This document shows, in pieces, positions 5,903 through 13,257 of a stretch of 13,257 nucleotides of DNA. Position 1 is the stretch's first letter; every line of letters starts with the position of its first letter. A program made the position numbers and the translations under genes. The DNA lies in contig JAIRXN010000171.1 in assembly GCA_031268245.1 (NCBI GenBank), positions 1 through 13,257 of the forward strand, given 5' to 3'. The DNA comes from Treponema sp. (GTDB lineage: Bacteria > Spirochaetota > Spirochaetia > Treponematales > Breznakiellaceae). The notes below the pieces were generated by a model, which did not search any database, was not told where the DNA came from, and saw only the letters and a list, made by a program, of their open reading frames with translations.

Positions 5903-8662
5903 GTGAAATGTATAAAAAGCCGCAGTCTCACTCTGGTGATCCTCTCCGTATCGGCCGCCGCTTTTTTTATCTTTACAGTCGCCCTCCAGGGGATCATGTT
6001 TATTTTCATGGGTTTCCTTACCGATTTCCTTCTTCTGGAAACCCTGCAGCCCATGGCAAAGGCATCTTCCCTGAGCGTTCAGGGGAGCCTCCACATGCTG
6101 GCAGACCGGATCTTCCTTATCCGGGACAACAACCCCTTTGCCGATCCGGACTTTTCCCGGGAGAATAAACAGAGGGCTCTTGATTTTGCCGTTTCGGGGA
6201 TAGAGTTTGTGTGGCTCGGCCTCTATTCTTCCAACGGAGATCTTGATACCGGCGCGGGCGATTGCCCTGCGGACATCAGGGATTTTGATATTTATCGTCT
6301 CATCAATGAATCCGGAAATCTGACTATCGAGGATATTGAAGAGGGCATATCGGGAGATTTGGAGATTATTGTCGGAGCGCCTGTCATGGAGGGACGTTCC
6401 ATCGGCTCCTATCTTGTGGGAAGCTACCGCCACCACATACTCAACGACATTCTTTCTGCGATTAATATTTCCTCCCAGAGTACGGCGTTCATCATTGACG
6501 AAAAAGGGTACTACAAGGCTCACAGGGATCTTGAGAAGGTCAGGACCGGCGAAAGTATTTTTTCCGACGGGATCTGGGGCAAGGATGCTGAAGGATTTCT
6601 TTCCAGGATAAAGACAGGAAGCACGGGAACGATAATGTTTTCAGGTTTGGGAGGCGGGTATTTTCTAAGCTATGCTCCGGTTCGGGGAACCGCCTGGTCA
6701 TTGGTGATTGAAGTTCCCAGAAGCGATTTTTTTTACTATACCCGCTACGCTTTGATTGCAGGAAGTCTCATCGCTTTCCTCCTTGCATGTTTTTTTACGT
6801 TTGTTTTTGCAGTTTTTATTACGAAAGTTTTAACCAATCCCCTCAAGCTGATTACCGGCAGCGCGCACCGGCTCTCCGTGGGGCTTTTTACACAGAGTCT
6901 GCCTCCCCAGCTTCTGGAAAGGGAAGATGAAATCGGGCAGTTGGGAGCCGCCTTTATGTCCATGTCCGAATCGGTCAGGTCGGTAATCATCGACATTGAT
7001 CATCTGACTCACGTCGCCATGACAGGAAGACTGAAGGCCCGGAGCAGTCTTGCCGGCCTGCAGGGGGATTACCAGCAGATCATGTCGGGAGTCAACATAA
7101 CACTGGATGTGATCTGTTCCCAGATCGATGCGGTTCCCGAGGCTCTTGCCCTCTTTAACGAAAACCGGGAGATGCTCTATTGGAACCGGGCAATGGATGA
7201 ATTTCTTTTGACTCACGGTCTTCTCCCCTCAGATCCGCGGGTTCTGGAACGGCTTGCCGGCGGCGGTAAAAACATTTCCGGAGATACCCTGGACGGGGAA
7301 GCGGCGCCCCTCTTCGATCCTTCAAATCCCAATCCGTCTCCTTTCAGCGCCGATATTGCCCTTCTGGGAGATAACGGCGCCGATAACTATATATTAACAA
7401 TGCAGCGTTCCGGTCAGGATGTCCTGCGCAGTGATTCTATCTGCGTGATACTTCTTCTGCAGAATGTTACCATGCTCACCAGGGCGAAAATTGACGCAGA
7501 AGCGGCAAGCCAGGCCAAGAGCGACTTCCTTTCCAGAATGAGTCACGAGATACGCACTCCGATGAATGCGATCAATGGCATGATCGCTATTGCCAAAGCC
7601 GCAACGGATCTCGGCAAGATCCGTAATTGTCTTTCGCAGATAGAAGCGTCTTCCGTCCATCTTTTGGGGGTGATCAACGATATTCTGGACTTCAATAAAA
7701 TTGAATCCGGAAAACTCAGTCTTGACGTGCAGGATTTCTCCCTCAGACAGGATTTGGAATTTGTTCATGCCATGATGCAGAGCCGTTCAGTTGAAAAGGG
7801 AATAACTCTGCGTTTCAATATAGAAAACATAGAACATGACGGGCTTTCTACAGATTCCCTGCGGCTCAATCAGGTACTTATAAATCTCCTCTCCAATGCG
7901 ATTAAATTTTCTCCAAAAGAAAGTGAAGTGATCGTTACGGTGAAGGAAACCGGGAGAGCGGGAGGGGAGAGTATCTACCGTTTTGATGTAAGCGATCAGG
8001 GCATCGGTATCAGCGGGGAACAGGAGGCAAGGCTTTTCAGGCCGTTTGAACAGGCCGACGGAGGCATTACCCGCAATTACGGCGGAACGGGTCTCGGTCT
8101 TGTGATAAGCAAGAATCTTGCCGAGATGATGGGCGGAGAGATAAGCCTCAAAAGCAGGATTGGGGAGGGGAGTACCTTTAGTTTTACCATCCGCTGTCCT
8201 GCGGAAAAAAAATTTACCGACAGAAGTACTGAAGTAGCCAGCCTTGATTCCGAAGTACCGGCTCGTGATTTTTCGGGCAAGAGATGCCTCCTGGTGGATG
8301 ACATTGATATTAACCGTGAGATAATCATAGAACTTCTGTCGAAAACGAAGATCGAAATTGAAGTTGCTTCCAACGGCCGGGAAGCGGTTGACAAGTTTAC
8401 TGTGTCTCCTGAAGGCTGGTATGACATCGTCCTGATGGATATGCAGATGCCTGTGCTGGATGGCTGCAGCGCTACCCGTGAGATCCGTTCCGCGGGGCGC
8501 AGGGATTCTGTTCTTCCCATTATTGCCATGACCGCCAATGTGATGGAGGATGATGTGAAGCGGGCAAAAGATTCAGGCATGAATGCTCATCTTGCAAAGC
8601 CAATTGAAATTTCCGCCATGTATGCCCTGATGAACCGGTTCCTTTTTCCTGCCGGGGCATGA
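5903..8662 (+). CDS. Hybrid sensor histidine kinase (Cache-like sensor, HAMP, PAS-like, HisKA, HATPase, REC)
   Basis: A 919-residue inner-membrane hybrid kinase. TM1 is at about 8-42, then a periplasmic sensor domain of about 240 residues that looks like a double Cache fold (it ends FLSYAPVRGTAWSLVIEVP, the usual membrane-proximal Cache end). TM2 is at about 282-308, followed by HAMP, a second HAMP-like segment (LQGDYQQIMSGVNITLD) and a PAS-like region (PEALALFNENREMLYWNRAM). The HisKA box SHEIRTPMN holds His548. The ATPase has Asn665 (NLLSNAIKF), DQGIGIS and GGTGLGL. The receiver holds Asp799/Asp800, phospho-acceptor Asp846 and Lys899. No HPt domain is present, so an external phosphotransfer partner is expected. 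I chose GTG 5903; a TTG at 5891 would overlap the upstream gene. The ligand is unknown; co-location with the FMN lipoprotein suggests an envelope signal. Confidence 0.93.
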   Translation: MKCIKSRSLTLVILSVSAAAFFIFTVALQGIMFIFMGFLTDFLLLETLQPMAKASSLSVQGSLHMLADRIFLIRDNNPFADPDFSRENKQRALDFAVSGIEFVWLGLYSSNGDLDTGAGDCPADIRDFDIYRLINESGNLTIEDIEEGISGDLEIIVGAPVMEGRSIGSYLVGSYRHHILNDILSAINISSQSTAFIIDEKGYYKAHRDLEKVRTGESIFSDGIWGKDAEGFLSRIKTGSTGTIMFSGLGGGYFLSYAPVRGTAWSLVIEVPRSDFFYYTRYALIAGSLIAFLLACFFTFVFAVFITKVLTNPLKLITGSAHRLSVGLFTQSLPPQLLEREDEIGQLGAAFMSMSESVRSVIIDIDHLTHVAMTGRLKARSSLAGLQGDYQQIMSGVNITLDVICSQIDAVPEALALFNENREMLYWNRAMDEFLLTHGLLPSDPRVLERLAGGGKNISGDTLDGEAAPLFDPSNPNPSPFSADIALLGDNGADNYILTMQRSGQDVLRSDSICVILLLQNVTMLTRAKIDAEAASQAKSDFLSRMSHEIRTPMNAINGMIAIAKAATDLGKIRNCLSQIEASSVHLLGVINDILDFNKIESGKLSLDVQDFSLRQDLEFVHAMMQSRSVEKGITLRFNIENIEHDGLSTDSLRLNQVLINLLSNAIKFSPKESEVIVTVKETGRAGGESIYRFDVSDQGIGISGEQEARLFRPFEQADGGITRNYGGTGLGLVISKNLAEMMGGEISLKSRIGEGSTFSFTIRCPAEKKFTDRSTEVASLDSEVPARDFSGKRCLLVDDIDINREIIIELLSKTKIEIEVASNGREAVDKFTVSPEGWYDIVLMDMQMPVLDGCSATREIRSAGRRDSVLPIIAMTANVMEDDVKRAKDSGMNAHLAKPIEISAMYALMNRFLFPAGA

Positions 8663-8675
8663 GTGAGGCATTGTA

Positions 8676-10643
8676 ATGGATAAAGCTTTATTGATGGGGA
8701 ATGAAGCCATTGCCCTGGGGGCTCTGAGAGCCGGACTGCGCCTGGCTTCGGGTTATCCGGGGACTCCCTCCACAGAAATTCTTGAGACTCTGGCTAAGGA
8801 ACTGAAGAGAGGCCATGCTCCGGATCTCTATGTTGAGTGGTCGGTGAACGAGAAGACGGCCCTGGAACTTGCCGCGGGCGCCGCATGGTCAGGCGTCAGG
8901 GCCATGGTAACCATGAAGCAGGTAGGGCTCAATGTCGCCTCCGATCCCCTGATGAGTCTCAACTATCTGGGAGTGGAGGGGGGCCTTGTCGTGGTGGTCG
9001 CGGACGATCCGGGGCCCATCTCAAGCCAGACCGAACAGGATACCAGGCATTTCGGCCGCTATGCCAAGATTGCCGTGTTTGACCCTTCTTCGCCTGAGGA
9101 AGCCTATGCCATGACAGGCAGGGCGTTTGAGATTTCCGAAAAATATCACCGGCCGGTGATACTCCGCCCCACTACCAGGGTTTGCCACAGTTATGCTGCC
9201 GTAGAACTGCTGCCGCCGGTGGAGAAGTTCCGCAACGCCGGGGGTTTTCAGAAGGCCGATAACCGTTTTGTCATTTTTCCCAGCCTTGCCTACAGGAATC
9301 ACGTGCAGATTGAAAAAGATCTTGCCGCAATGGCCGGTGACTTTTCTTCTTTTGGATTTGAATGTAACAGGATTAACGGCGCGCTTTCACGCAGGGGAAT
9401 AGCCTCAGGCGGTATAAGCTGGGCCTATACCATGGAGGCTCTGGAAGGGCTTGAAGCGGCTGCGCTTGAAACTTCGGAACACGTATTCTCAACCGGGGGA
9501 CAAGGGGACGAGGGTTCCCTCCTTGAAACGAAGTTTCATGCGGACAGGGCGGCTTCGGATGTCAGGTGTTGTAAGGTGACGGCATTCCCCGTTCCCGAAA
9601 AAACGATTCTCGATTTTCTTAAAGGTCTTGACGAAGTGCTGGTTATCGAAGAACTTGACCCGGTAATAGAAACAGAACTCCTGTGCATCTGTGCGGCCAA
9701 CAGTCTTTCCGTGAAGATTAAGGGCAAGCTCAACGGACACATGCCCAACGCCGGAGAATACAGTGTTGCGCTGGTAACAGAAAAACTGCGGCTTTTCCTC
9801 GGTCTCCATTCTCTGGCCGGGCAGCCTGCGGACACAAGGCTTCAAACCCCGCTTCCGGCCCGTCCTCCTGTCCTCTGCGCCGGTTGCCCTCACCGGGCTT
9901 CCTTCTTTGCGGTAAAGGAGGCGGTACGGAAGTACAATGCGGGCCGGGCCGTCAAACGCAACGCGGTATACAGCGGGGATATCGGCTGCTATACCCTTGG
10001 GAACGCCCTTCCTCTTGATATGGTGGACACATGCCTCTGTATGGGAGCCGGGATAAGCAATGCCCAGGGTATCGGCAGGGCGGAGATCCTGCTGGGTCAT
10101 GAGGCTCCCCTGAATTTTGCCTTTATCGGAGATTCTACCTTCTTCCATACCGGTATACCCGGAATTATCAATGCGGTGTACAGCAGGGCCAATATAATCA
10201 TTGCCGTACTTGACAACAGTACCACTGCCATGACAGGAGGCCAGCCGCATCCGGGCATGGGGCTTTCTATATCGGGTTCTCCGGTGGAAAAAATCAACAT
10301 CGTCAGGGTGCTGGAATCCCTTGGCATAACAGAGATTGTACGGGTTAATCCCTTTGATTGGGAAGAAGCGGGGAACGCCGCCGCCTCGGTGCTTGAAAAA
10401 GACGGAGTACGGGTTATAGTCTTTGAGGCTCCCTGCATAATGGTAAGTCTTCCCGGCAAGCCTTTGAGCATAGACACAGAAAAATGCAGCCGCTGTAAAC
10501 TCTGCATCAACAAACTGGGCTGTCCTGCAATTTCATGCGATCGATCCTCGGTCTCCATTGTTTCCATTGATCGATCCCTCTGTACCGGCTGCGGCCTCTG
10601 TAAAAGTGTCTGCCCTTTGTCGGCAATCGGGGCTGCGTCATGA
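8676..10643 (+). CDS. iorA: Indolepyruvate:ferredoxin oxidoreductase alpha subunit
   Basis: A 655-residue catalytic subunit that oxidatively decarboxylates indolepyruvate, phenylpyruvate or hydroxyphenylpyruvate to the aryl-acetyl-CoA, passing electrons to ferredoxin. The N-terminal part (MGNEAIALGALRAGLRLASGYPGTPSTEI) is the pyrimidine-binding-type domain; the TPP domain holds CAGCPHR (Cys401, Cys404), GDIGC (Asp435), GDSTFFHTG (Asp486) and LDNSTTAMTGG (Asp513, Asn514). The C-terminus carries two 4Fe-4S motifs: Cys604/607/610/616 and Cys636/639/642/646. Length and domain order match known IorA proteins. The start has GTGAGG 7 nt upstream. It lies 13 nt after the kinase gene and its stop overlaps iorB by four bases (ATGA), so translation of the two subunits is coupled. 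Confidence 0.96.
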   Translation: MDKALLMGNEAIALGALRAGLRLASGYPGTPSTEILETLAKELKRGHAPDLYVEWSVNEKTALELAAGAAWSGVRAMVTMKQVGLNVASDPLMSLNYLGVEGGLVVVVADDPGPISSQTEQDTRHFGRYAKIAVFDPSSPEEAYAMTGRAFEISEKYHRPVILRPTTRVCHSYAAVELLPPVEKFRNAGGFQKADNRFVIFPSLAYRNHVQIEKDLAAMAGDFSSFGFECNRINGALSRRGIASGGISWAYTMEALEGLEAAALETSEHVFSTGGQGDEGSLLETKFHADRAASDVRCCKVTAFPVPEKTILDFLKGLDEVLVIEELDPVIETELLCICAANSLSVKIKGKLNGHMPNAGEYSVALVTEKLRLFLGLHSLAGQPADTRLQTPLPARPPVLCAGCPHRASFFAVKEAVRKYNAGRAVKRNAVYSGDIGCYTLGNALPLDMVDTCLCMGAGISNAQGIGRAEILLGHEAPLNFAFIGDSTFFHTGIPGIINAVYSRANIIIAVLDNSTTAMTGGQPHPGMGLSISGSPVEKINIVRVLESLGITEIVRVNPFDWEEAGNAAASVLEKDGVRVIVFEAPCIMVSLPGKPLSIDTEKCSRCKLCINKLGCPAISCDRSSVSIVSIDRSLCTGCGLCKSVCPLSAIGAAS

Positions 10644-11209
10644 AGCTTAACTGCCTTATTACCGGGGTGGGAGGACAAGGAACGGTGCTGCTCTCGCATC
10701 TCATTGGAGACGCCGCACTGGAGAGGGGTCTCAATGTCCGCTGCTCGGAAACCATCGGCATGGCCCAGCGGGGAGGCAGCGTGGTAAGCCACATCCGCAT
10801 GTCGGACGGCTTTATCCATTCGCCCCTTATCCCCCCTGCCGCCGCCGATATTATCATTGCCTTTGAGCCCGCAGAGGCGGCGCGGACTCTGCCCTTCCTC
10901 TCTCCCGGGGGGAGACTCCTCTCTTTCTCGCGCCCCCTCCAGCCGGCAGGAGCGTCCCTTGCCGGACATTACGATGCGGCGGCCCTTATCGCCGGTATCA
11001 GGGAAGCGACGGGCCCGCGTTTTACCCTTGTTGACGCAGAAAAACTGCCGGCCCTTAGTTCTCCCAAAACGCTGAACCTTGTCCTTCTGGGGGCGGCCCT
11101 CAGGCTGAATATATTTCCCTTCGGCAAGGAAGACATTATTGCCGTTTTGAAGAAACGCCTTCCCGAAAAATTTTGGGATATGAATATCAAAGCCTTGAGC
11201 CTGTTATAA
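10640..11209 (+). CDS. iorB: Indolepyruvate:ferredoxin oxidoreductase beta subunit
   Basis: A 189-residue gamma-domain subunit of the 2-oxoacid oxidoreductase that pairs with IorA in the cytoplasm. The N-terminus LITGVGGQGTVLLSHLIGDAA is the hallmark of this domain, and SETIGMAQRGGSVVSHIR (about 36-53) is the conserved E-x-x-x-MAQRGG block. The rest, including KTLNLVLLGAAL, matches the family to its end. Usual length is near 190-200, so it is complete. The ATGA overlap with iorA ensures equal supply of both subunits. Downstream lies the first of two inverted repeats, then a gene on the opposite strand, so the transcript probably ends there. Confidence 0.95.
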   Translation: MKLNCLITGVGGQGTVLLSHLIGDAALERGLNVRCSETIGMAQRGGSVVSHIRMSDGFIHSPLIPPAAADIIIAFEPAEAARTLPFLSPGGRLLSFSRPLQPAGASLAGHYDAAALIAGIREATGPRFTLVDAEKLPALSSPKTLNLVLLGAALRLNIFPFGKEDIIAVLKKRLPEKFWDMNIKALSLL

Positions 11210-11228
11210 ACTCATGTTACGCAACCCA

Positions 11229-11340
11229 GGAAATTTAACCACGAAGAACCCACTTGAGCGGGGGAGGGCACTGACGAACACAGACAAAAGCCTGAATTTT
11301 GTTCGTGCAGTTCGTGAGGTATTCGTGGTTATCTTTATTC
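11229..11340. repeat. Interspersed inverted repeat, copy A (MITE-like)
   Basis: TAACCACGAA (11236-11245) pairs with TTCGTGGTTA (11322-11331), and an inner hairpin ACAAAA/TTTTGT lies at about 11284-11312. The right part, GTTCGTGCAGTTCGTGAGGT, matches copy B at 11845-11865 with few changes and in the same orientation. It sits between the converging ends of iorB and the protease gene and could act as a terminator in both directions. No transposase is present, so movement would need help in trans. Confidence 0.7.
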
Positions 11341-11342
11341 TC

Positions 11343-11759
11343 TTACTTGACCACGCTCCGCATCTTGTCGCCGTGGGCCCCGACAACCTCCCGTTTGAGG
11401 GGATTTATCGTCAAATCCATCCCTTCAAGGGGTATCGCGCCCAAAAGGACATCTTCTTCGCCGGGGAGGATCACCGCTTCACAAGAGGTTCTGCGGTTTT
11501 TCCAATAAATCGTTACCGGTTCCGTTACCTGGCTGGGGACCGTTCCCCCTCCGGCAACGGTGGTCTCACCGGTTTCCACCACCACTCTAAGTCCCAGCTT
11601 TTCGCGGGTCGCCTCGTTGATGACCAATGTCCATGCGCCCGTATCCACCACGGCGTTGACCGTAAGCCGCCTGACTTCGGTCTCCGGGATGATCCCATCC
11701 CGCGCTTTAACCGCATCCCCGGCGTTGACCAGGGTAATTTCCGTTCGTACTTCGCCCAT
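11343..11759 (-). CDS. Small retropepsin-like (clan AA) aspartic protease
   Basis: A 138-residue soluble single-domain protein of the retroviral-type aspartic protease fold (DTG family seen in bacteria and archaea). The catalytic motif is AVVDTGAWTLVI, with Asp39; such proteins act as homodimers, each giving one Asp. A flap-like glycine segment follows (GETTVAGGGTVPSQV), then EAVILPGEEDVLLGAIPLEGMDL, which matches the LLG-x-x-x-L block near the C-terminus of the fold. The start at 11759 has GGGAG about 7 nt before it; an earlier in-frame ATG at 11831 would run through repeat copy B and is unlikely. It has no signal peptide or membrane segment. It is opposite in strand to all its large neighbours and framed by two related repeats, which suggests an acquired islet. 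Its substrate is unknown. Confidence 0.85.
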   Translation of the reverse strand: MGEVRTEITLVNAGDAVKARDGIIPETEVRRLTVNAVVDTGAWTLVINEATREKLGLRVVVETGETTVAGGGTVPSQVTEPVTIYWKNRRTSCEAVILPGEEDVLLGAIPLEGMDLTINPLKREVVGAHGDKMRSVVK

Positions 11760-11777
11760 ATCAAGCTCCCTACTTCC

Positions 11778-11807
11778 AGTATACCGCAAACAGGGGGAAA
11801 AAATGAA
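11778..11807 (-). promoter_or_regulatory. Possible promoter of the protease gene
   Basis: On the minus strand TATACT (11778-11783) is a good -10 box; the -35 candidate TTCATT (11802-11807, 18-nt spacer) is weak and lies at the inner edge of repeat copy B. The leader would be only about 12 nt. Confidence 0.3.
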
Positions 11808-11882
11808 GGAATTTAACCGCCTCACGAACAAATCCGGTAAACCCGTTCGTGCTGGTTCGTAAGGTTCGCGGTAAATTTCTTC
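11805..11882. repeat. Interspersed inverted repeat, copy B (MITE-like)
   Basis: GAAGGAATTTAACCGC (11805-11820) pairs imperfectly with GCGGTAAATTTCTTC (11868-11882). Inside, CACGAAC (11823-11829) pairs with GTTCGTG (11845-11851). It shares with copy A the left end GGAA-TTTAACC-C and the block GTTCGTGC-x-GTTCGT-x-AGGT-TTCG-GGT, so both belong to one family. It lies between the divergent protease and paaK genes. Confidence 0.7.
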
Positions 11883-11919
11883 AGTAAAAGTAAAATTGCC
11901 TGCCGGAAGTTTTCCCCTC

Positions 11920-11948
11920 TTGCATAAACCTTAATTCCCGGTTATTGT
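11920..11948 (+). promoter_or_regulatory. Possible promoter of paaK
   Basis: TTGCAT (11920-11925), a 17-nt spacer and TATTGT (11943-11948) are a moderate sigma-70 type match, giving a leader of nearly 100 nt. A 14-bp near-palindrome follows at 12016-12029, just upstream of the ribosome binding site. Confidence 0.3.
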
Positions 11949-12015
11949 TCCTATACATAGAAACATAGGTTTGGAGAGTTATCAAGAGGCTTCGCTTCCT
12001 GTTCGGTTTAATAGT

Positions 12016-12029
12016 GCGGTCATGGCCGC
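12016..12029. promoter_or_regulatory. Near-palindrome before the paaK ribosome binding site
   Basis: GCGGTCATGGCCGC is a 14-bp palindrome apart from one symmetric mismatch pair. It ends 7 nt before the AGGAG at 12037-12041. It could be an operator half-site pair or a small RNA hairpin affecting translation; the sequence does not decide. Confidence 0.3.
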
Positions 12030-12046
12030 GCAAAATAGGAGTTATC

Positions 12047-13257
12047 ATGGAAATGAATGCGGAGATGCTGGGAAGCATAAAAAAATCGATAAGGGCTGCC
12101 ATGAAAGGCGGCTTTTATGCAACTCACTTCAAGGGTATACACGCGGAAGACATAAAGAGCAGGGAGGACTTTGAAAAACTCCCCTTTACCGGGAAGGAGG
12201 ATCTCCGGGCGGCCTACCCGCTGGGGCTCTGCGCGGTGGACGAAAGGGAAATTGTCCGCATACATTCATCTTCCGGCACCACGGGGACGCCGGTGATCAT
12301 CCCCTACACCCAAAAGGATGTGCGGGATTGGGCCGTGATGTTCGCCCGCTGCTACGAGATGGCGGGCGTTACCGCATCGGACAGGGTTCACATTACCCCC
12401 GGTTACGGGCTTTGGACAGCGGGCATCGGCTTTCAGCTTGGAGCGGAACTTCTGGGCGCCATGGCGATTCCCATGGGGCCGGGAAACACCGACAAGCAGA
12501 TCAAGATGATGGAAGACCTCAAATCCACGGTGCTCTGCGCCACTTCATCTTATGCCTTGCTTCTGGCGGAGGAGATCAGAAAGCGGGGGATCAAAGACAG
12601 GATACACTTAAAAAAAAGCCTCATCGGTTCGGAGCGCTGGGGAGAGAAGATGCGCAGGCGGATAGCCGGTGAATTGGGGGTGGAACTATACGACATATAC
12701 GGCCTTACGGAGATATACGGCCCCGGCATCGGCATTAATTGCCAGAAGCAGAGCGGCATGCATATATGGACCGATTACCTCTACTACGAAATAATACATC
12801 CCCAAACCGGCAAACAGGCAGAGCCCGGTGAAATCGGCGAGATTGTGATCACCACCCTGCAGAAGGAGGGGGCGCCGCTGATCCGCTACAGGACACACGA
12901 TCTTACGCGGGAGATCGGCGGTTCCTGCCCCTGCGGCAGCCCCTTCCCCAGGATTGATACGATCATCGGCCGCAGCGACGACATGATCAAGGTAAAGGGC
13001 GCCATGATCTTCCCCGGCCGTATTGATGAATTACTCTCTTCAATTGCCGATGTAAGCAGCGAATACCAGATCCAGATCGATCATCTCAACGGCAGGGATA
13101 TTGTGCAGCTCTACTTTGAAACGCCCCTTGAGGACGGCCGGGAGCGCAAGAATCTGGAAAAGATAGTGGAAGCGGCCTTCAAGGAAAAGATAGGACTCAC
13201 CCCCCACCCCATAGCGGTAAGCATGGGCGAACTTCCCCGGAGCGAAAAGAAGTCCAC
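12047..13257 (+). CDS. paaK: Phenylacetate-CoA ligase (PaaK-type), 3' end cut by window edge
   Basis: An adenylate-forming enzyme that joins phenylacetate or another aryl acetate to CoA using ATP. The visible 403 residues lack a stop codon; the family is usually about 430 long, so only the last few residues are missing. Motifs: SSSGTTGTP (74-82, phosphate loop), YGLTE (218-222), LIRYRTHDL (about 278-286), CPCGSPFPRIDTIIGRSDDMIKVKG and the final LPRSEKKS, where Lys402 is probably the adenylation lysine. AGGAG lies 5 nt before the ATG. The N-terminus is shorter than in typical PaaK, beginning near IKKSIRAAMKGGFYATHF. It follows iorAB on the same strand after the protease islet. IorAB and PaaK often occur together in anaerobes that convert aromatic amino acids; here they share a pathway but probably not a transcript. 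Confidence 0.94.
   Translation, partial: MEMNAEMLGSIKKSIRAAMKGGFYATHFKGIHAEDIKSREDFEKLPFTGKEDLRAAYPLGLCAVDEREIVRIHSSSGTTGTPVIIPYTQKDVRDWAVMFARCYEMAGVTASDRVHITPGYGLWTAGIGFQLGAELLGAMAIPMGPGNTDKQIKMMEDLKSTVLCATSSYALLLAEEIRKRGIKDRIHLKKSLIGSERWGEKMRRRIAGELGVELYDIYGLTEIYGPGIGINCQKQSGMHIWTDYLYYEIIHPQTGKQAEPGEIGEIVITTLQKEGAPLIRYRTHDLTREIGGSCPCGSPFPRIDTIIGRSDDMIKVKGAMIFPGRIDELLSSIADVSSEYQIQIDHLNGRDIVQLYFETPLEDGRERKNLEKIVEAAFKEKIGLTPHPIAVSMGELPRSEKKS

Noticed and set aside
9489..10250. 253-residue open frame on the minus strand
   Set aside because: It is antisense to the TPP domain of iorA; no family motif or ribosome binding site was seen.
11214..11816. 200-residue open frame on the plus strand across the islet
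   Set aside because: It starts in repeat copy A and is antisense to the protease gene; its composition is that of a shadow frame.
11229..11882. CRISPR array suggested by repeated TTCGTG/CACGAA words
   Set aside because: The repeats are irregular in length and spacing and fold as palindromic elements; there are no uniform spacers or cas genes.
11881..12102. 73-residue open frame on the minus strand before paaK
   Set aside because: It overlaps the start of paaK, has no convincing ribosome binding site and no recognisable content.

Overview
The window looks like a piece of chromosome from a spirochete, most likely a Treponema of gut or rumen type. This is inferred from three things: a relaxed spirochete-style lipobox, an XRE regulator with the EAWL-x-TGKGEMF linker common in treponemes, and a mix of xylanase, sensor kinase and anaerobic 2-oxoacid oxidoreductase genes. 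GC is roughly 50-55 % in the genes and clearly lower around 340-470. No database search was possible, so the genus is not proven.

Layout. (1) 1-803, accessory-looking: a three-armed cloverleaf inverted repeat (45-153), a 62-residue microprotein on the minus strand and a divergent XRE-type regulator, with a near-consensus promoter for each in the AT-rich gap. (2) 953-5363, all plus strand: a GH10 xylanase-like enzyme without signal peptide, a membrane-anchored S41 carboxyl-terminal protease, rsmE with an in-frame insertion, and a WecG/TagA-type glycosyltransferase overlapping rsmE. (3) 5443-11209, plus strand and tightly packed: an FMN-binding lipoprotein, a large hybrid sensor histidine kinase, and iorA-iorB. 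(4) 11230-11882: a small retropepsin-like aspartic protease on the minus strand, framed by two related inverted repeats in the same orientation. (5) 12047 to the window end: a phenylacetate-CoA ligase (paaK type), cut by the window edge a few residues after its catalytic lysine.

How the genes fit together. IorA/IorB oxidatively decarboxylates aryl pyruvates (from Phe, Tyr, Trp) to aryl-acetyl-CoA with ferredoxin, and PaaK interconverts aryl acetates and their CoA esters. Together they form an anaerobic aromatic amino acid fermentation module, or, run in reverse, a salvage route from aryl acetates to aromatic amino acids. The repeat-framed protease islet lies between the two halves. The FMN lipoprotein and the kinase abut each other and lead into iorA, which suggests an envelope redox or ligand sensing link, but this is inference.

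Most unusual items: the cloverleaf beside a microprotein that resembles the C-terminal tail of the neighbouring regulator (a possible SinI/SinR-like pair), the repeat-bounded protease islet, the glycosyltransferase without its usual PDG motif, and the palindrome-bearing insertion in rsmE. None is proven to be a new system.
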